36,014 nucleotides of DNA from Deltaproteobacteria bacterium (GTDB taxonomy: Bacteria; Myxococcota; JADLHZ01), in contig JADLHZ010000018.1 of assembly GCA_020848545.1 (NCBI GenBank), positions 1 through 36,014 on the forward strand, in the 5' to 3' direction. A program made the translations under genes and the position numbers. Shown in pieces: positions 8,503 through 14,809 of the stretch. Position 1 is the stretch's first letter; each line of letters opens with the position of its first letter. The notes under the pieces were generated by a model. It ran no database searches. It saw only the letters and a program-made list of their open reading frames with translations, and had not been told where the DNA came from.

Positions 8503-8964
8503 ATGAGCGAGCACAAGGCAACGGTCGCATGGAAGCGCACGACGGCAGACTTCAGCTACGACACTTACAATCGCAACCACGCCGTGACCTACGGCGGCGG
8601 CACGGGCCAGGAGCTGTCCGCAGCACCTGAATTCAAGGGCGACGACAAGCGGCCAAACCCCGAGGAGCTGCTCGTCGCGGCGCTGTCGAGCTGCCACATG
8701 CTCACCTTCCTCGCGATCGCGGCGAAGAAGCGGCTCGTCGTCGACAGCTACGAGGACGCCGCGGTCGGCCGCTTGACGAAGAACAGCAAGGGCAAGCTCT
8801 TCGTCTCGCACGTCGTGTTGAAGCCGGTCGTGCGCTTCGCGACGGCGGTCGACGAGAAGGCGATCGCCGAGATCCACCATCGCGCACACGAAGAATGCTT
8901 CATCGCGAATTCGGTGCTGACGGAAGTGCGCGTCGAGCCGGCTGGAGCTATGCTTTCGGGATGA
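8503..8964 (+). CDS. OsmC/Ohr-family peroxiredoxin-like protein
   Basis: A 153-residue OsmC-family protein, thiol peroxidases that detoxify organic hydroperoxides in the cytoplasm. The two conserved cysteines are present: Cys64 in LSSCHMLTFLA and Cys132 in HEECFIANS. The preceding PNPEELLVAAL and the early Arg12 region also fit, and the length is typical. The start ATG 8503 gives MSEHKATVAWKR, normal for the family; 14 nt separate it from the upstream gene. Its stop overlaps the ATG of the next small lipoprotein (ATGA), suggesting coupled translation. Which OsmC subgroup it belongs to cannot be decided here. Confidence 0.9.
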   Translation: MSEHKATVAWKRTTADFSYDTYNRNHAVTYGGGTGQELSAAPEFKGDDKRPNPEELLVAALSSCHMLTFLAIAAKKRLVVDSYEDAAVGRLTKNSKGKLFVSHVVLKPVVRFATAVDEKAIAEIHHRAHEECFIANSVLTEVRVEPAGAMLSG

Positions 8965-9152
8965 TCCTGCGCCTCCTCCTGGTCCTCGTCCTCGCTCCGA
9001 TCCCCTTCATCGCCGGCTGTCCGAAGAAGCAAACGTCGGCGCCGCAAGCCTCGCCGCTCGACAAGGACGGCATCCGCCGGCGCGCCAACGCGACGCACGA
9101 TGATTTGAAGAGGGAAGAAGGGAAGAGCGAGGAGCGGAAGGCGGACCAGTAG
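8961..9152 (+). CDS. Very small lipoprotein (63 aa)
   Basis: The ATG overlaps the OsmC stop (ATGA, 8961-8964). The product starts MILRLLLVLVLAPIPFIAGC, a clear lipoprotein signal with lipobox IAGC at Cys20. The mature part is about 44 residues, hydrophilic and charged (ends KREEGKSEERKADQ), probably helical or disordered. No family recognised. The start-stop overlap and perfect signal make it likely to be real despite its size. Confidence 0.7.
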   Translation: MILRLLLVLVLAPIPFIAGCPKKQTSAPQASPLDKDGIRRRANATHDDLKREEGKSEERKADQ

Positions 9153-9213
9153 GATCGGCACGCGCTCGCCGTCGCCACCGCAACTCCAGGGCTGGTCCCA
9201 CCGATATCGAAAT

Positions 9214-9648
9214 ATGTCCGAAACGGCCTTCGCGACGCGGCGCTTCTCCATCGCCTTCAACCTCGGATATCCAAGCGGCGCGGGCGTGCGGGCCGGTGTG
9301 TCGCTGCTCCCGGAGCTCGGCATCGAGGCCCGGGCGAGCACCCTGATCTTGTACCAGGACTACGGGCTCGATCTCGTCTACCGGCCGCTCGCCTCGCGTT
9401 ACAACGTGACGCCGACGCTGCGTGCGGGCATGGCGGCAAGGCAGAACAACCTGTCGTCATGGGGTGGGCCGGCTTGGATCCCCGTTCCGAGCACAGGCGC
9501 CGGGGTCGAGTGGCGCGCGCAGGGCGGCTTCTTCCTCGGCGGCGATCTCGGCATCGCGGTGCCCATCACACCGGGCGACGGCGCCACCCTGCCGACCACC
9601 GCGAAGGTGACCCCAAACGTGAACTTCTACTTGGGCGGTACGTTCTGA
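9214..9648 (+). CDS. Short beta-barrel-like protein or barrel fragment
   Basis: A 144-residue product with strand-like segments (FSIAFNLGYPSG, GLDLVYRPLA, NVNFYLGGTF) and a terminal Phe, as in outer-membrane barrels. It lacks a signal peptide from the ATG at 9214 and is only about six to eight strands long, so it may be the remnant or C-terminal part of a larger barrel, or may start upstream at a non-ATG codon. No Shine-Dalgarno is obvious. No named family recognised. Confidence 0.5.
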   Translation: MSETAFATRRFSIAFNLGYPSGAGVRAGVSLLPELGIEARASTLILYQDYGLDLVYRPLASRYNVTPTLRAGMAARQNNLSSWGGPAWIPVPSTGAGVEWRAQGGFFLGGDLGIAVPITPGDGATLPTTAKVTPNVNFYLGGTF

Positions 9649-9743
9649 CGACGCGGCGCGGCAAGAAAAGTGGCGTAAAGGCGCACAAACAAGAGCGAAT
9701 GAGCACGCACCGAGCGCCGCAGGTTGCCGATACAAAGCGCCGC

Positions 9744-11300
9744 ATGACCCGGGCCCCATTTGCCGCCATTCTTGTCCTATTGATCTGCTCCGCCTGCAAA
9801 GAACCGCCAGCCGGTTCCGAAGGCGACGCCAGAGCGCCCGGCACGAGGCCGACCGCCACGCAGCCATCGGCGTCGCCGGCGATCCCGCGCACCGACGAGG
9901 TGTCGTTGCAGCCGAAGCACTCGCGCTTGAGCCCGAACGATCCGCGCTCGCCGATCTATCCGCAGAACCGCATGTACTTGCTCGACGAAGGCCTCGGCGA
10001 GATCGAAGTAGGTCCGCCGGCGCCGCACGTGAAGCGCATTATCGGCGCGAGCACGACACCCGCGTCTGGACCGAAGCGCCGCGTGCTGACGCGCTTCGTT
10101 CACCTTGCCGACTTGCAGCTCGCCGACGACGAGTCGCCCGCGCGCGTCGCCAAGCTCGACACCACCGGCGACACGAACGGCGCCTTCCGCCCGCACGAAG
10201 GCCACGCGTGCCGCATCGTCAACGCGGCGGTGAAGACGATCAACCGCATGCACGAAAAGGCGCCGCTCGACTTCGTGATGCTCGGGGGCGACAACGCCGA
10301 CAACGCGCAGACGAACGAGTTCGACTGGGTGCTCGACATGCTCGCCGGCGGGCCGCGCTCGATCGACTGCGACTCGGGCGCCGACGACGATCTGACGAAC
10401 GGCCCCGCCAATGACGTGAAGGATCCCTTCGAAAGCGTCGGCCTCGCCGTGCCGTACAAGTGGATCAACGGCAACCACGACGTGCTCGTGCAGGGGAACC
10501 TCGCGATCGATCCGTCCCTGCGCGCGCTCGCGGTCGGCAGCGCGCCGAAGCTCGGCACCCGCGACTATCGACTGTTCGGCGCGCCCGTCGTCACCTCCGA
10601 GGTGCCGGCCGATCCGCGCCGCGCGCTGCTCGATCGCGTGCAGCTCATGCAAAAGGTGGCCGCCGACGGCGATGGGCACGGCATCGGCAAAGAGCAAGCG
10701 CGCACCGGCAAGGCGTACTACGACTTCGACGTCCCCGGGACGCCGCTGCGCTTCGTCGTCGTCGACACCGCGGCCGAGACCGGTGGGTCCGAAGGCATCG
10801 TGCGTCGCGGCGACGTCGAGATGTTCCTGCGCCCGGCGTTGGATCGAGCGCTCGCCGAGCAGAAGATCGTCGTGTTGAACGCGCACCACGCGGTGCACTC
10901 GTTGACGACGAGCGGCGGCACGCTCGGCTCGACGCAGCCGGACGCGCTGACCGCAGAGGAGTGGCTCGCGCTCATCGCGAAGTATCCGAACGTCGTGTTC
11001 AGCGTGGTCGGCCACTCACACCAGCACAAGGTGCGGACGTACGGCGGGTTCTGGGAAGTCATGACGTCGAGCTTGCTCGATTTTCCGGGGCAGTTTCGGG
11101 AGATCGAAATCTCCGATGAGGACAACGGTTGGCTGATGTTGAAGGCGACGTGCGTGGACTACGCCGATGACGGCGATTCGCTGGTGAAGCAGGGCCGCGA
11201 GCTCATGTACATGGACTGGGTCAGCGGCTGGGGCATCGACGGGGCCAGCGGGCGTGAGGATCAGAACGTCGAGCTGTGGGTGAAGAAGCCCACGTTCTAG
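9744..11300 (+). CDS. Calcineurin-like metallophosphoesterase lipoprotein
   Basis: A 518-residue exported phosphoesterase. The start MTRAPFAAILVLLICSAC gives a hydrophobic signal with Cys18 as likely lipidated residue, then a Pro/Ser/Thr linker. Metal motifs: ADLQLADD (122-129; Gln replaces the usual His of DxH), GGDNADN (181-187), NGNHD (242-246), a LNAHHAV histidine motif and GHSHQHK near the C-terminus. Long inserts separate the motifs, as in the PPA1498-type subgroup of metallophosphoesterases, whose DLQ..D.ESPAR opening looks similar; this assignment is from memory. Substrate unknown. ATG 9699, 15 codons upstream, is an alternative start. It does not resemble the UshA-type enzyme at 707 beyond the metal motifs. 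Confidence 0.8.
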   Translation: MTRAPFAAILVLLICSACKEPPAGSEGDARAPGTRPTATQPSASPAIPRTDEVSLQPKHSRLSPNDPRSPIYPQNRMYLLDEGLGEIEVGPPAPHVKRIIGASTTPASGPKRRVLTRFVHLADLQLADDESPARVAKLDTTGDTNGAFRPHEGHACRIVNAAVKTINRMHEKAPLDFVMLGGDNADNAQTNEFDWVLDMLAGGPRSIDCDSGADDDLTNGPANDVKDPFESVGLAVPYKWINGNHDVLVQGNLAIDPSLRALAVGSAPKLGTRDYRLFGAPVVTSEVPADPRRALLDRVQLMQKVAADGDGHGIGKEQARTGKAYYDFDVPGTPLRFVVVDTAAETGGSEGIVRRGDVEMFLRPALDRALAEQKIVVLNAHHAVHSLTTSGGTLGSTQPDALTAEEWLALIAKYPNVVFSVVGHSHQHKVRTYGGFWEVMTSSLLDFPGQFREIEISDEDNGWLMLKATCVDYADDGDSLVKQGRELMYMDWVSGWGIDGASGREDQNVELWVKKPTF

Positions 11301-11392
11301 GCCGTGGCTCGCGCCATCGCCATCGCTTCTTCATAGTCGCCATCGCCATCGCCGAGTCGTGAGTACGAAAGCGGGTGCAGCAACTAGGCCGA

Positions 11393-11537
11393 GCTTCGTT
11401 CGTCCCTCCGTGATGTTTTCGCACGCTCTTGCTGCTGCGACTTCCTATGTGTCCCTTCGAATGACCCCCGCTGTGCGCCGGCGGGCATGACTCCGTGCTT
11501 CGAACGACCTCCGCGGCCGCCTATATGCGGAGTTGCC
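11393..11537 (+). repeat. Left inverted arm (145 bp) of the RAYT element
   Basis: Starts GCTTCGTTCG and ends CTATATGCGGAGTTGCC. It matches the reverse complement of 12666-12810 at 123 of 145 positions with no gap. The innermost 24 bases (from CGGCCGCC to GTTGCC) are identical in both arms. Confidence 0.9.
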
Positions 11538-11574
11538 GGTGCGATCGTTGCGTGCAACGCGAGCGGTGTATCTT

Positions 11575-11613
11575 CGACGCAGCGACGCAGCGACGCAGCG
11601 ACGCAGCGACGCG
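11575..11613. repeat. 8-bp tandem repeat CGACGCAG, nearly five copies
   Basis: Four exact CGACGCAG units (11575-11606) and a partial fifth (11607-11613, CGACGCG). It lies between the left arm and the promoter of the RAYT gene. No function can be read from it; the copy number may vary between strains. Confidence 0.9.
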
Positions 11614-11702
11614 CCGCGTGCGTGTTCCTGTGTCAGGCATGTCGTCAGTTCGCGCAGCCCTCTTCGCCTGCCTTTACCTTTTCACAATTGACATCGGGCC
11701 CA

Positions 11703-11730
11703 TTGACAAATCAATAGATCTGCCTATAAT
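11703..11730 (+). promoter_or_regulatory. Consensus sigma-70 promoter of the RAYT gene (leaderless)
   Basis: TTGACA at 11703-11708, a 16-bp spacer and TATAAT at 11725-11730: both hexamers are perfect. A second TTGACA lies at 11688-11693, too far from this -10 to pair with it. The ATG of the RAYT gene begins at 11738, 8 nt after the -10 box, so transcription would start at or next to the start codon and the mRNA would be leaderless. Confidence 0.75.
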
Positions 11731-11737
11731 TATTCAC

Positions 11738-12571
11738 ATGAAACGCATTCCGCGCCAAGCGATGTTGCCGTTCGGGCGGTCCGAGCGTTCGGTGAATCGT
11801 CAAATCGCCGCGCGCTTGGCTGGGAAGAAGGCGCGCGACATCAAGCGTGGCCCGGGGCGACCGCGAAAGCCGCCGGGAGCGAAGAAGGTGGCGCCGCACA
11901 TCTCGCGCCCAACTCTCGGAACCCAGAGCGCCGTGCATGTGACGTTGAAGCTTCGTCGTGGCGTGCCGAGCCTGCGCAGCCGCAAGAAGTACGCACTCGT
12001 GAAACGCGCGTTTTCGCGCTTTCGTCTCGTCTCTCGTGCTGTCGCGCGCGTCGAGGACGCTGCGGATGCTTCGCGCGAAGGCGACGGCTTTCGTTTGGTG
12101 CACTACGCGGTGCTCGGCGATCACGTGCATATGTTGTGCGAGGTCGATGGCTCGAAGTGGCTCGCGCGTGGCGTTCAGAAGATCGCCATTAGCCTCGCGC
12201 GATCACTCAATGCCGCCAGCGTCCGCGAAGCCGGCGGTTCGCTCGATCCGAGGGACGGCTCCATGAGCGATCGCCCGGGTTGGATCGGGCCGATCTTCGC
12301 GGAACGATACCATCTGCACGCTCTCGCGACACCGACCGAGATCGCGCACTGCCTCGAATACTTGTTCACGAACGCGGCGAAGCACTTTGGCGCGATCAAC
12401 GTCGTCCGCTGCAAAGTGAGCGTCGCGAGCGGCCGAACGCGCTACCTCGACATCGACGCGTTCACGTCCTTCGCCGAGCTGCACACGAGCGCCGACCCTC
12501 CCCTCGCCCGCCCCCGGGGTTCACTCTTGAAGCGCGAAATGCGGAAGAAAGGCTGGGCCGCCCGCGCCTAG
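11738..12571 (+). CDS. REP-associated tyrosine transposase (RAYT 1), Y1/HUH type
   Basis: A 277-residue single-strand DNA transposase of the IS200-like Y1/HUH family, RAYT branch. Residues about 30-75 are basic and Pro/Arg-rich (GPGRPRKPPGAKK), followed by VHVTLKL. The HUH metal motif is YAVLGDHVHML. GVQKIAISLARSLN and FAERYHLHAL follow, and the catalytic Tyr probably lies in CLEYLFTNAAKHFG. Family members nick and join REP hairpins. Start ATG 11738 follows a consensus promoter without any Shine-Dalgarno. The gene looks full length and undamaged. It differs strongly from RAYT 2 at the right end of the window, so the two are separate lineages rather than copies. Confidence 0.88.
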   Translation: MKRIPRQAMLPFGRSERSVNRQIAARLAGKKARDIKRGPGRPRKPPGAKKVAPHISRPTLGTQSAVHVTLKLRRGVPSLRSRKKYALVKRAFSRFRLVSRAVARVEDAADASREGDGFRLVHYAVLGDHVHMLCEVDGSKWLARGVQKIAISLARSLNAASVREAGGSLDPRDGSMSDRPGWIGPIFAERYHLHALATPTEIAHCLEYLFTNAAKHFGAINVVRCKVSVASGRTRYLDIDAFTSFAELHTSADPPLARPRGSLLKREMRKKGWAARA

Positions 12572-12592
12572 GCTCCAAGGCGAAAACGGCGG

Positions 12593-12646
12593 CGAAAACG
12601 GACCGGGAGCGTTTTCACGACTCGAAAAGGGACCGGGGAAGTTTCG
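12593..12646 (+). repeat. Two REP-like palindromes (core GAAAAGGGACCGGGG) after RAYT 1
   Basis: Copy 1 (12593-12616) and copy 2 (12623-12646) share CGAAAA, then GGACCGGG or GGGACCGGGG, closing with TTTC or TTTTC, so the ends pair (GAAAA/TTTTC) around a GC-rich centre. A third degenerate start (GGCGAAAACGG) precedes them at about 12579. The same family occurs three times at 30803-30932. The position directly downstream of a RAYT gene suggests this is its REP. Confidence 0.75.
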
Positions 12647-12665
12647 GCCAACGTCCGCTCGCTCG

Positions 12666-12810
12666 GGCAACTCCGCATATAGGCGGCCGACGACGTGGTT
12701 CGAACCACGGAGTCGTGCCCGCCGGCGCACAGCAGAGGTCATTCGCAGGGACACGCAAGAAGTCGCCGCAGCAAGAACGCGCGAAGCAATCAGGAAAGGG
12801 CGAACGAAGC
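12666..12810 (-). repeat. Right inverted arm (145 bp) of the RAYT element
   Basis: Reverse complement of 11393-11537 with 22 mismatches and no gap. It contains a perfect 16-bp palindrome, CGTGGTTCGAACCACG (12694-12709), which is broken in the left arm. The arm fills most of the space between the convergent RAYT 1 and radical SAM genes. Confidence 0.9.
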
Positions 12811-12845
12811 ACGACGCCCAGCAGCCGTCTCGCTCTAGTGCAACC

Positions 12846-13910
12846 TCAGAACAACGAAAGCTGCGCGCTCGGCTTCGGCTGTGGCCGCACGAACGCCCCC
12901 GCGTTCAACGCCCCGAGGCCGCCGTCGAGCCCGTGCTTCTTCGCGGCGGCTCGAAACAACGCGCGAATCTGCTCGGCGTAAGCACCCGTCCCGCGCATGC
13001 GATCGCCGTACGTCGAGTCGTTGAGCGCACCGTCACGGCAGTCGCGAAGGCGCCCGAGCACGCGCTTGCTGCGATCCGGGTAGTGCGCCTCGAGCCACTC
13101 GGAGAAGAGCGCGTCGAGCGGCTTCGCCAAACGGACGAGCGTCCACCCCGCCGCGCCTGCGCCCGCCGCCGCCGCCGCTTCGAGCACGCGCGGGATCTCT
13201 TCGTCGTTGAGCCCGGGGATCACCGGCGCGACCATGACGCCGCACGGAATGCCCGCCGCCTTCAACGCTTCGAGCGCGCGTAGCCTCAACGCCGGCCGCG
13301 ACGCCCGCGGCTCGAGCACGCTCGCGAGCGCGTCGTCGAGCGTGGTGATCGACACGTAGACGTGGGCAGCAGAAACGGCCGCGAGCTTCTGCAGCACGTC
13401 GATGTCGCGGCGAACGAGTGCGTTCTTCGTGATGATGCCGACCGGGTTCAGAAACTCGCCGCAGACCTCCAAACAGCGCCGCGTGAGCTGCAGGCGCCGC
13501 TCGATCGGCTGGTAGCAGTCGGTGTTGCCCGAGAAGGTGATCGGCGCCGGCTCCCACTTCTCCGCCATCAAGGTCTTGCGCAGGAGATCGGGCGCGTCGC
13601 GCTTCACCATGATGCGCGTCTCGAAGTCGAGACCGGACGAGAACCCCAAGTACTCGTGCGACGGCCGCGCGTAACAATAGATGCAGCCGTGCTCGCAGCC
13701 GCGGTAGGCGTTGACGCTGTAGCGGAACGACAAGTCCGGGCTGTCGTTTTCGGAGATGATGCTCTTCGACTTGTCGTGGAAGAACTTCGTGCGCGGCGAC
13801 GGCTGCTCATCGTCGCCCGCGACGGACTCTGCTTGCTCATAGAGGATCTGCAAACGCTGGTATCGGTTCTCGGGATTCTCTGGCGTGCCGCGACCCCTGA
13901 GCTTTTCCAT
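12846..13910 (-). CDS. PA0069-family radical SAM protein with C-terminal clamp-like motif
   Basis: A 354-residue radical SAM protein of the PA0069 type, distantly related to spore photoproduct lyase; the biochemical role of this family is not settled. The iron-sulphur motif CEHGCIYC (Cys72, Cys76, Cys79) follows NAYRG. ITFSGNTDCYQPIE and later GIITKNALVRRDIDVL are typical of the group. The protein ends in AQLSLF, matching the QLxLF beta-sliding-clamp binding consensus. Start ATG 13910 gives MEKLRGRGTP, normal for the family. There is no strong Shine-Dalgarno, but GATAAT lies about 13 nt upstream on this strand, hinting at a short leader. The right arm of the RAYT element begins 36 nt beyond its stop. 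Confidence 0.88.
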   Translation of the reverse strand: MEKLRGRGTPENPENRYQRLQILYEQAESVAGDDEQPSPRTKFFHDKSKSIISENDSPDLSFRYSVNAYRGCEHGCIYCYARPSHEYLGFSSGLDFETRIMVKRDAPDLLRKTLMAEKWEPAPITFSGNTDCYQPIERRLQLTRRCLEVCGEFLNPVGIITKNALVRRDIDVLQKLAAVSAAHVYVSITTLDDALASVLEPRASRPALRLRALEALKAAGIPCGVMVAPVIPGLNDEEIPRVLEAAAAAGAGAAGWTLVRLAKPLDALFSEWLEAHYPDRSKRVLGRLRDCRDGALNDSTYGDRMRGTGAYAEQIRALFRAAAKKHGLDGGLGALNAGAFVRPQPKPSAQLSLF

Positions 13911-13990
13911 GGAGACTGAACAAATTATCAGTACTCGCTAAAAAACGCCATGCTCTTTGGCCGGATGTACACTTTTCGCCGGAGCCCACC

Positions 13991-14545
13991 ATGACCAACC
14001 CGAAGGATCCGTTCGGCAAGCCGGCCGCGGCAGTCGCCGCTGATGACAACGATGACCCCTTCGCTGGGCTCGACGGCCTCGACAATTTCTCGGAAGGCAA
14101 AGAGGCCGGCCCAGATCAGGAGACGACCTCGCTCGTCTCGATGGAAGGTGTCGAAGACGGCGCGGCCGATCCGGCGATCGCGGCCGACATTGCTCGCGCC
14201 AAGGAAGTCGGCGTCTCGCTCGCGTCTTCGACCATCGAGCCGCTCCCCGAGAGCCCGCGCGCGGTCATCGACTTCGCGGCCGGCGATCGCCCGTCGATCC
14301 CGGTCTCAAAGAGCGTCTTCGTCATCGGCCGCGGCAAAGAGGTGGCCGACATCGTGCTCGCGGGCGAAAAGGTGAGCCGCCACCACGCGGCGATCATCTT
14401 CGCCAGCGGCGAGTTCTTCATCGAGGACTTGCACAGCACGAACGGCACCTTCGTCGCCGGCAAGCGCGTGACCCGCGTGCGGCTCGAGGCCGGCGTGCAA
14501 GTGACCATCGGCGGCCACACGATGACGCTGCGCTGGGAACATTAG
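13991..14545 (+). CDS. FHA-domain protein with N-terminal ETTS motif
   Basis: A 184-residue cytoplasmic protein. Residues 88-184 form a forkhead-associated domain that binds phosphothreonine: IGRGKEVAD (112-120), SRHHA (129-133) and STNGTF (149-154) are all present. The N-terminal 85 residues are acidic and probably disordered; ETTSL (44-48) matches the ETTS phosphorylation motif of mycobacterial GarA and corynebacterial OdhI, which bind their own FHA domain after phosphorylation by a Ser/Thr kinase and thereby switch regulation of 2-oxoglutarate metabolism. The same architecture here suggests a phospho-switch, but four residues can match by chance. GGAG (13981-13984) lies 6 nt before the ATG. 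Convergent with the small minus-strand frame downstream. Confidence 0.85.
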   Translation: MTNPKDPFGKPAAAVAADDNDDPFAGLDGLDNFSEGKEAGPDQETTSLVSMEGVEDGAADPAIAADIARAKEVGVSLASSTIEPLPESPRAVIDFAAGDRPSIPVSKSVFVIGRGKEVADIVLAGEKVSRHHAAIIFASGEFFIEDLHSTNGTFVAGKRVTRVRLEAGVQVTIGGHTMTLRWEH

Positions 14546-14578
14546 AGAAACACTCGCTGCCGTCGGCGCAAGCGCCTC

Positions 14579-14593
14579 GCTCGCTTCGCGAGC
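14579..14593. terminator. Hairpin between convergent genes
   Basis: GCTCGC (14579-14584), loop TTC, GCGAGC (14588-14593): a perfect 6-bp stem between the end of the FHA gene and the end of the small minus-strand frame. It has no T-run on either side, so termination is only suggested by position. Confidence 0.3.
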
Positions 14594-14597
14594 AGTC

Positions 14598-14763
14598 CTA
14601 CGACGCGTGGGCGGGCTTCTTCGCGAACAGCACCCGAAAGAACTCGCCGATCGCTTCAACGAAGCGACGATTGCGGAGACGGCGGCGCTTTCTTCACCGC
14701 GTGCCGCGCGAAGTGCCGCGCGGTGCGGATCGAACGTTTCTTGATCGGCTCTGCTGTGACCAT
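14598..14763 (-). pseudogene. Small basic protein, apparently frameshifted
   Basis: ATG at 14763 (reading leftwards) has AGAGG 6 nt upstream and opens a Lys/Arg/His-rich peptide (MVTAEPIKKRSIRTARHFAR and onward). The frame stops after 35 codons, but a +1 shift near 14687-14696 (at AAGAAAG) continues into RFVEAIGEFFRVLFAKK and stops at 14598, giving about 54 residues with coding-like third-position GC on both sides. It lies 47 nt downstream of the RecQ-like gene on the same strand. It could be a broken gene, an assembly indel or chance. No family recognised. Confidence 0.35.
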
Positions 14764-14809
14764 GACGCACCTCTCAGCGCCGGTTTCCGCAAAGCGCGAG
14801 CCAGCGCGC

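Larger units (their letters stand above)
11301..11737. other. Intergenic region ahead of the RAYT gene
   Basis: No gene recognised. Bases 11313-11352 contain GCCATCGCCATCGC twice (11313-11326 and 11339-11352). The rest holds the left 145-bp inverted arm (11393-11537), an 8-bp tandem repeat (11575-11613) and an AT-rich promoter island (11680-11737) that stands out from the GC-rich surroundings. Confidence 0.7.
11393..12810 (+). mobile_element. RAYT element: REP-type transposase gene between long inverted arms
   Basis: The RAYT gene (11738-12571) lies between two inverted arms, 11393-11537 and 12666-12810, that align without gaps over 145 bp with 123 identities (85 %). Inside are an 8-bp tandem repeat, a consensus promoter and two copies of a REP-like palindrome. 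Known RAYT genes are flanked by short REP palindromes and are usually considered domesticated; arms this long are unusual. I see no target-site duplication at the outer ends. Mobility is therefore inferred, not shown. Confidence 0.65.

Noticed and set aside
12690-12712. tRNA-like T-arm (GTTCGAACCAC) in the right arm of the RAYT element
   Set aside because: It is a symmetric palindrome, not a T-arm with a 7-nt loop, and no acceptor, D- or anticodon arm surrounds it. It is part of the inverted arm.
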